This document shows, in pieces, positions 3,954 to 8,021 of a stretch of 8,021 nt of DNA (the first letter of the stretch is position 1; the number at the start of each line of letters is the position of its first letter). The notes beneath the pieces are model-generated. The model was not told where the DNA came from, searched no databases, and was given only the letters and a program-made list of their open reading frames with translations. The stretch comes from Candidatus Shapirobacteria bacterium CG09_land_8_20_14_0_10_38_17 (GTDB taxonomy: Bacteria; Patescibacteriota; Microgenomatia; 0-14-0-10-38-17), in NCBI GenBank assembly GCA_002774085.1, contig PEZH01000040.1:1-8021 (forward strand), read 5' to 3'. Made by a program: the position numbers and the translations under genes.

Positions 3954-6269
3954 ATGATAAATAAATCACCATACATTCTTTGGTTTGAAGATTTCGACAA
4001 AGATAATATCAACCAGGTTGGTGGCAAAGGAGCCAATTTAGGAGAAATGACTAAATTTGGTATCCCCGTGCCCCCAGGTTTTGTTGTTACCGCTCAAGCT
4101 TATTTTTACTTTCTTGAAGAAAATAATCTCCAGTCAAAAATTAAGCAAATCCTGACAATCGCCGATCATAAAAAACCGGAAAGCTATCAAGAAGCAGCGG
4201 AAAAAATTCAAAAATTAATCCTCCAATCGCCTATTCCCGGCGACTTAGCCCTTCAGATTATGAAAGCTTATCTTAAATTGAACAAGGGAATAGAAAATTC
4301 TTTTGTAGCCGTTCGCTCCTCAGCTACTGCCGAGGATTTACCCGAAGCTTCTTTCGCCGGCCAACAACGAACTTTTTTAAATATTAAAGGCGAGGCTAAT
4401 GTGACTAATAAAGTCCGCGCCTGTTGGGCTTCTCTTTTTGAGGCAAGGGGAATTTTCTATCGCGAAGAGCATCATTTTGATCATATGAAGGTCGGTATCG
4501 CCATCCCTATACAAAAAATGATCCAGTCTAAGGTTTCCGGAGTAGCTTTCACCGCCGACCCTACCGGCCAGAAAAAAAATATTATTTTAATTGAGGCCGC
4601 TTGGGGGCTGGGAGATCTTATTGTTCAAGGAGAAGTCATTCCCGATCGCTACTTAGTTGATTTTAAGACAGGAAAAATTATCAGCCGGGAAATTAACCCT
4701 CAAAAAATTCACCTTGTTAAAAAAGGGAAAAAAACTAAAAAAACCCTTATCCCCCAATATTTAGTTAAGAAACCTAAATTAACTGATCGGGAAATTAAAA
4801 AATTAGCTAAATTATGCAAAAAAATCCATCAACATTACTTCTTTCCCCAAGATATTGAGTGGGCTAAAGAAAAAAATAAACTTTATATTGTTCAAACGAG
4901 GCCAATAACCACCCTAAATAAAAAATCAAAAAATAAACCTCAAACGTCAAACGTCCAACGTCCAACGTCTAGTGTCCAGCCTCTCTTAATTGGCACTCCC
5001 GCCAGTCCCGGCATCGGCGTCGGCCGAGCCCAAAAAATAAAATCCGCTAAAGAAATTAGGAAAATTAAAAAAGGCGATATTTTAGTAACCAAAATGACCT
5101 CTCCCGACTTTGTTCCGATAATGAAATTGGCGGCGGCAATTATCACCGATCAGGGAGGGCAAACTTCGCATGCTGCCATCGTTTCCCGAGAATTGGGTAT
5201 TCCTTGTATTGTCGGCACCAAAACAGCCACCAAAAAAATTAAAAATAGGCAAATGCTTATGGTTGATGGCAACGACGGAAAAATTTTCCCTGCCTCCGAA
5301 AAAGATCATCAAATTTTCACCAATAGCTTATCGGCCATTTCTAAAAATAAGGCGTCAATCCCCAGGGCCACTAATATTAAGACCGCCACTAAACTATACG
5401 TAAACTTAGGCGAACCGGATTTAGCTCAAGAAATAGCCAAGCAAAACGTTGATGGTGTCGGTTTGTTGCGCGCCGAGTTTATGTTTGCCCAAATTGGCAT
5501 CCACCCCCGCGCCTTAATCCAAAAAAGACAACAAAAGAAATTAGTTGACCAGTTAACTTGGGGGATCAAAGAATTCTGTCAGGCTTTCTATCCTCGGCCA
5601 GTTGTTTATCGCACCAATGATTTTAAAACTAATGAATATCGCCATCTTAAAGAAGGGGAAAAATTTGAGGCCGAAGAAGAAAACCCTCTTTTGGGATTTC
5701 GCGGCGCCAGTCGCTATCTCGTTGATGATGATATTTTAGAGCTTGAGGCTGAAGCCATCAAAAGGGTGCGCAATAAGAAGGGATTTAAAAACCTCTGGGT
5801 AATGCTTCCTTTTGTGCGCACCACCGAAGAATTGCGAGAAACAAAAAAGTTCCTAGCGAGCTACGGCCTGATGCGTAACCCCAGCTTCAAGCTCTGGCTG
5901 ATGGTAGAAATTCCCTCTAATGTCATTCTCCTTGAAGACTTTATCAAAATCGGTATTGACGGTATTTCTGTGGGCACCAACGATTTGACAATGCTCATCT
6001 TGGGAGCTGATCGCGATAATCCTAAATTGGCCAATGTCTATAACGAAGAAAACCCCGCCGTTCTCTGGGCTTTGGAAAAAACTATCAAAACCTGCCAAAA
6101 AATGGGCATCACCTCTTCTATATGCGGCCAAGCACCATCAACAAAACCAAAATTAATTAAAAAATTAGTTAAATGGGGGATCACAAGTATATCCGTTAAC
6201 CCCGATGCCATTGACAAAGCGCGAGAGTTTATTGCTGAAGCGGAAAAGGAAGTTATAAAAAAGAAGTAA
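3954..6269 (+). CDS. ppsA: Phosphoenolpyruvate synthase (pyruvate, water dikinase)
   Basis: Catalyses ATP + pyruvate + H2O to AMP + PEP + phosphate in the cytoplasm; it is gluconeogenic in most bacteria and may run towards pyruvate and ATP in minimal fermenters (inference). The 771 residues match the family's usual length (E. coli about 790), with three domains. The ATP-grasp domain (about 10-320) has VGGKGANLGEM (22-32), VRSSATAEDLPEASFAGQ (120-137) and DIEW (300-303) to QTRPIT (314-319). The swivelling phosphohistidine domain (about 344-445) has GGQTSHAAIVSRELGIPCIVG (401-421) with catalytic His406. The PEP/pyruvate TIM barrel (about 480-765) has ENPLLGFRG (576-584), MVEIPSN (650-656), ISVGTNDLT (671-679) and SSICGQAPS (721-729) with catalytic Cys724. 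All key residues are present. The linker at 330-343 is encoded by a 7-nt tandem repeat. The start is set by the AGGTG in the 32-nt element. Enolase, which makes or consumes PEP, is the next gene. Confidence 0.95.
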   Translation: MINKSPYILWFEDFDKDNINQVGGKGANLGEMTKFGIPVPPGFVVTAQAYFYFLEENNLQSKIKQILTIADHKKPESYQEAAEKIQKLILQSPIPGDLALQIMKAYLKLNKGIENSFVAVRSSATAEDLPEASFAGQQRTFLNIKGEANVTNKVRACWASLFEARGIFYREEHHFDHMKVGIAIPIQKMIQSKVSGVAFTADPTGQKKNIILIEAAWGLGDLIVQGEVIPDRYLVDFKTGKIISREINPQKIHLVKKGKKTKKTLIPQYLVKKPKLTDREIKKLAKLCKKIHQHYFFPQDIEWAKEKNKLYIVQTRPITTLNKKSKNKPQTSNVQRPTSSVQPLLIGTPASPGIGVGRAQKIKSAKEIRKIKKGDILVTKMTSPDFVPIMKLAAAIITDQGGQTSHAAIVSRELGIPCIVGTKTATKKIKNRQMLMVDGNDGKIFPASEKDHQIFTNSLSAISKNKASIPRATNIKTATKLYVNLGEPDLAQEIAKQNVDGVGLLRAEFMFAQIGIHPRALIQKRQQKKLVDQLTWGIKEFCQAFYPRPVVYRTNDFKTNEYRHLKEGEKFEAEEENPLLGFRGASRYLVDDDILELEAEAIKRVRNKKGFKNLWVMLPFVRTTEELRETKKFLASYGLMRNPSFKLWLMVEIPSNVILLEDFIKIGIDGISVGTNDLTMLILGADRDNPKLANVYNEENPAVLWALEKTIKTCQKMGITSSICGQAPSTKPKLIKKLVKWGITSISVNPDAIDKAREFIAEAEKEVIKKK
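4941..4975. repeat. Heptamer tandem repeat within the PEP synthase coding sequence
   Basis: Five 7-nt units in a row: CAAACGT, CAAACGT, CCAACGT, CCAACGT, CTAGTGT, followed by a decayed sixth (CCAGCCT). Together they encode the Q/T/S/P-rich linker at residues 330-343, between the ATP-grasp and phosphohistidine domains. Positions 4940-4954 are the exact reverse complement of the intergenic repeat at 1877-1891. The unit length is not a multiple of three, so consecutive units are read in different frames, yet the reading frame stays open. Confidence 0.75.
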
Positions 6270-6286
6270 GAAAAAATATAGGAGAG

Positions 6287-6482
6287 ATTGTTACATTGCT
6301 AACCAGCTGGTGGACAGAATGACTGTTTATGCGATGATACTTTTAGTTGCTTTATTGTCATTCTGGTAAGCGACTCAGAGCAAAAGTGTGGAGGAGCGCA
6401 TCCAGAATCTGTTTTTTGATGATTCTGGACAAGCCAGAATGACGGCTTGCCAACAATTCAACAATGTAGCAATGTAACAATG
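6287..6482. repeat. Repeat block bounded by 15-bp inverted repeats, with internal GTCATTCTGG palindromes and octamer arrays
   Basis: ATTGTTACATTGCTA (6287-6301) and its exact inverse TAGCAATGTAACAAT (6467-6481) bound a 195-bp block. Inside are GTCATTCTGG (6357-6366) with its inverse CCAGAATGAC (6434-6443); a 9-bp hairpin TCCAGAATC (6401-6409)/GATTCTGGA (6421-6429) with an 11-nt loop; a further CAGAATGAC (6315-6323); and the palindrome CCAGCTGG (6303-6310). The right end is an octamer array: CAACAATT, CAACAATG, TAGCAATG, TAACAATG (6451-6482). No open reading frame or transposase is present, so it resembles a MITE-like or modular intergenic repeat. Together with the heptamer array it fills the 318-bp gap between PEP synthase and enolase. 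Confidence 0.65.
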
Positions 6483-6487
6483 TCTTT

Positions 6488-6582
6488 AATTTTTAACTTT
6501 TAACTTTTGACTTTTAACTTTTAACTATCTTGTGTCTTAAATTATCTAACTTTTAACTTTTAATTTTTAACTTTTAACTATC
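6488..6582 (+). repeat. Two heptamer (AACTTTT) tandem arrays forming the enolase leader
   Basis: The first array, 6488-6529, has six 7-nt units: AATTTTT, AACTTTT twice, GACTTTT, AACTTTT, AACTATC. After an 18-nt spacer, the second array, 6548-6582, has five: AACTTTT twice, AATTTTT, AACTTTT, AACTATC. Both end with the same TTTTAACTATCTT, and the second ends 5 nt before the enolase ATG at 6588. The leader has no Shine-Dalgarno and is probably unstructured in RNA. The same terminal motif precedes the mutase gene at 1981. Confidence 0.75.
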
Positions 6583-6587
6583 TTAGT

Positions 6588-7862
6588 ATGGCTAAAATAA
6601 AAGAAGTTCACTGCCGGGAAATTTTAGATTCCCGCGCCAATCCTACCATAGAGACAACAATCGTTTTAGATAGCAATATCTGGGCTACCGCCTCTACCCC
6701 CTCTGGAACATCCACTGGTGGCAATGAAGCAATAGAGCTAAGAGACAACGATGAACAGCGCTATTTAGGCAAGGGCGTCCTCAAGGCCGTCTTTAATGTT
6801 GAAAAAGTTATCGGACCGAAAATTATCGGCCTTGACCCCACCGATCAGGAAAAAATTGATCAAATAATGATCGATTTAGACGACACCACTAACAAAAACC
6901 GCTTAGGAGCAAACAGTATTCTTTCTTGCTCCATTGCTATCCTCAAAACAGCTGCCCAAAATCAACAGCGCCATCTCTTTGAATATGTCTGGGAATTATC
7001 GTCACGATTTAAACTACCTCTACCTCAAAAATATCATCTTCCCTCCCCAGTTTTAAACCTCATCAACGGCGGCAAACACGGCGCCGGCAACTTAGAATTC
7101 CAAGAATTCCATATCATTCCCATAGGAATTAAAGAGTTCAGCGAACAACTCCGAGCCGCCGTGGAAATTTACAAAAATGTCGAACAGGTCCTAATCCACA
7201 ATAATGCCATTCACTCAATAGGAGATGAAGGCGGATTTGCCCCCAATCTCTTTACCAACATGGATGCCTTGGAAGTAGTCAGCCGCGGCATTAATCAAGC
7301 CGGCTATCTTTTAAATAAAGACATTTATTTAGGCTTAGATGTTGCCGCTGATTTCTTTTATAAAAATAGCAAATACTCTATACGCGACCGCACCACCCCC
7401 ATGGATACTAAAACTTTTATTGAATTTTACCGCGAGGCACGCAATCAATATCCACTTTTGCTATTAGAAGATCCTTTACATGAAGAAGATTGGCAGGGCT
7501 GGGCTGAATTAACCAATATGTTTGCTGTTGATCACACGACATTAATAGGTGATGATTTACTTTGTACTAATATTGACCGAGTTAAAAAAGCCATCCGTGA
7601 AAAAAGCTGTGACGGAATTTTAATAAAACCCAACCAGGTGGGAACAATTACCGAGACTTTGAAAGTTATCAAGGTTGCCCAAGAGGCAAAGTGGAAAACA
7701 AATATCTCCCATCGCTCCGGAGAAACCAATGACTCTTTTATTGCTGATTTCGCTGTCGGCGTGGGCGCCGATTATGTCAAATTCGGTGCACCGGCACGGG
7801 GAGAAAGGGTAGCCAAATATAATCGACTTTTGGAAATTGAAGAAATAATAAAAAATGATTAA
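6588..7862 (+). CDS. eno: Enolase (phosphopyruvate hydratase)
   Basis: Interconverts 2-phosphoglycerate and phosphoenolpyruvate in the cytoplasm; it is Mg-dependent and normally a dimer or octamer. The 424 residues are full length. Visible signatures are REILDSRANPT (10-20), the mobile loop PSGTSTGG (38-45, Thr in place of the usual Ala of PSGASTG), INGGKHGAGN (159-168), QEF with Glu173, and GDEGGFAPN (212-220) with the catalytic acid Glu214. The metal ligands are Asp251 (GLDVAAD), Glu294 (LLEDP) and Asp322 (IGDDL). The catalytic base is Lys347 (IKPNQ), followed by SHRSGET (374-380) and Lys398 in VKFGAPARGERVAKYN. All catalytic residues are present. The start gives the canonical N-terminus but has no Shine-Dalgarno; it follows a 7-nt tandem repeat leader. 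It lies downstream of PEP synthase, the enzyme handling the same metabolite, separated by 318 bp of repeats, so the two are probably not a tight operon. Confidence 0.96.
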   Translation: MAKIKEVHCREILDSRANPTIETTIVLDSNIWATASTPSGTSTGGNEAIELRDNDEQRYLGKGVLKAVFNVEKVIGPKIIGLDPTDQEKIDQIMIDLDDTTNKNRLGANSILSCSIAILKTAAQNQQRHLFEYVWELSSRFKLPLPQKYHLPSPVLNLINGGKHGAGNLEFQEFHIIPIGIKEFSEQLRAAVEIYKNVEQVLIHNNAIHSIGDEGGFAPNLFTNMDALEVVSRGINQAGYLLNKDIYLGLDVAADFFYKNSKYSIRDRTTPMDTKTFIEFYREARNQYPLLLLEDPLHEEDWQGWAELTNMFAVDHTTLIGDDLLCTNIDRVKKAIREKSCDGILIKPNQVGTITETLKVIKVAQEAKWKTNISHRSGETNDSFIADFAVGVGADYVKFGAPARGERVAKYNRLLEIEEIIKND

Positions 7863-7897
7863 TGACTAATATCTTAGTATTATGTATTATGTATAGT

Positions 7898-7977
7898 GTA
7901 TGGGGTTATCATGTTCACTTTGTTCACACCAACCCCAGTATGGGGTTATCATGTTCACTTCGTTCACACCAACCCCA
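7898..7977. repeat. Two tandem 40-nt repeats with hairpin-forming ends
   Basis: Unit 1 (7898-7937) and unit 2 (7938-7977) are identical but for one base (T7921 versus C7961), and a third copy begins with GTAT (7978-7981) before diverging. Each unit has TGGGGTT near its start and AACCCCA at its end (7901-7907 with 7931-7937; 7941-7947 with 7971-7977), a 7-bp stem enclosing a doubled GTTCAC (GTTCAC-TTT-GTTCAC in unit 1). With only two units, no spacers and no leader it is not a CRISPR array, and no T-run follows. The rest of 7863-8021 is AT-rich with no gene seen. Confidence 0.8.
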
Positions 7978-8021
7978 GTATAAGAATAAAAGATTAATCT
8001 AAATTAATTTACAATTTTTAA

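Noticed and set aside
3902..3964. TGA at the cupin end read as a sense codon (UGA recoding)
   Set aside because: Read-through would add only about 20 residues of repeat-encoded peptide, and the protein already ends at the family's usual C-terminus.
6270..6587. Possible tRNA or small RNA gene in the large gap
   Set aside because: No T-loop GTTCGAATC-type sequence or cloverleaf was found; the gap is accounted for by repeats.
7898..7977. Possible CRISPR array
   Set aside because: The two 40-nt units are directly adjacent with no spacers, and no cas gene is in view.

Overview
The window (8,021 bp, all recognisable genes on the + strand) looks like part of a bacterial chromosome from the Candidate Phyla Radiation (Patescibacteria). 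This rests on a mildly AT-rich, lysine-rich coding style, small or trimmed versions of core proteins (a 229-residue DNA polymerase III delta-like protein, a stand-alone 86-residue EF-Tu domain-2 protein), a minimal sugar and PEP gene set, and repeat-laden intergenic DNA. The phylum call is inference. The standard code fits: TGA ends two genes at sensible family ends, which argues against the UGA-recoded lineages. I cannot place it more finely.

Layout. 1-134: leader with a near-consensus sigma70 promoter. 135-395: EF-Tu domain-2-like protein. 475-506: first copy of a 32-nt structured element abutting the start of a predicted metallopeptidase (514-900). 901-1103: intergenic, with a GNRA-capped palindrome. 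1104-1793: divergent holA. 1794-1980: intergenic with 8-nt and 7-nt tandem repeats. 1981-3351: phosphomannomutase/phosphoglucomutase. 3352-3523: a run of palindromes. 3524-3904: mannose-6-phosphate isomerase-type cupin. 3917-3948: second copy of the 32-nt element. 3954-6269: PEP synthase, with a 7-nt tandem repeat inside its coding sequence. 6270-6587: 318-bp repeat-only gap. 6588-7862: enolase. 7863-8021: two tandem 40-nt repeats and nothing else recognisable.

How the genes fit together. The mutase and cupin are a plausible pair for interconverting hexose phosphates towards sugar-nucleotide (GDP-mannose-type) synthesis. PEP synthase and enolase are consecutive steps of lower glycolysis/gluconeogenesis (2-phosphoglycerate - PEP - pyruvate). 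The delta subunit (clamp loading), EF-like protein and metallopeptidase have no obvious link to these.

The most interesting signals are non-coding. (i) Two copies of a 32-nt element place AGGTGT / ACACCT / AGGTGT just before start codons; the middle segment can pair with either outer one, and the last AGGTG is the apparent ribosome binding site. This suggests either a translational switch or a REP/Y1-transposase-type palindrome recruited as an RBS. (ii) Families of 7-nt and 8-nt tandem repeats fill the leaders of the mutase and enolase genes, which lack a Shine-Dalgarno sequence. One 7-nt family also lies in frame inside the interdomain linker of PEP synthase.
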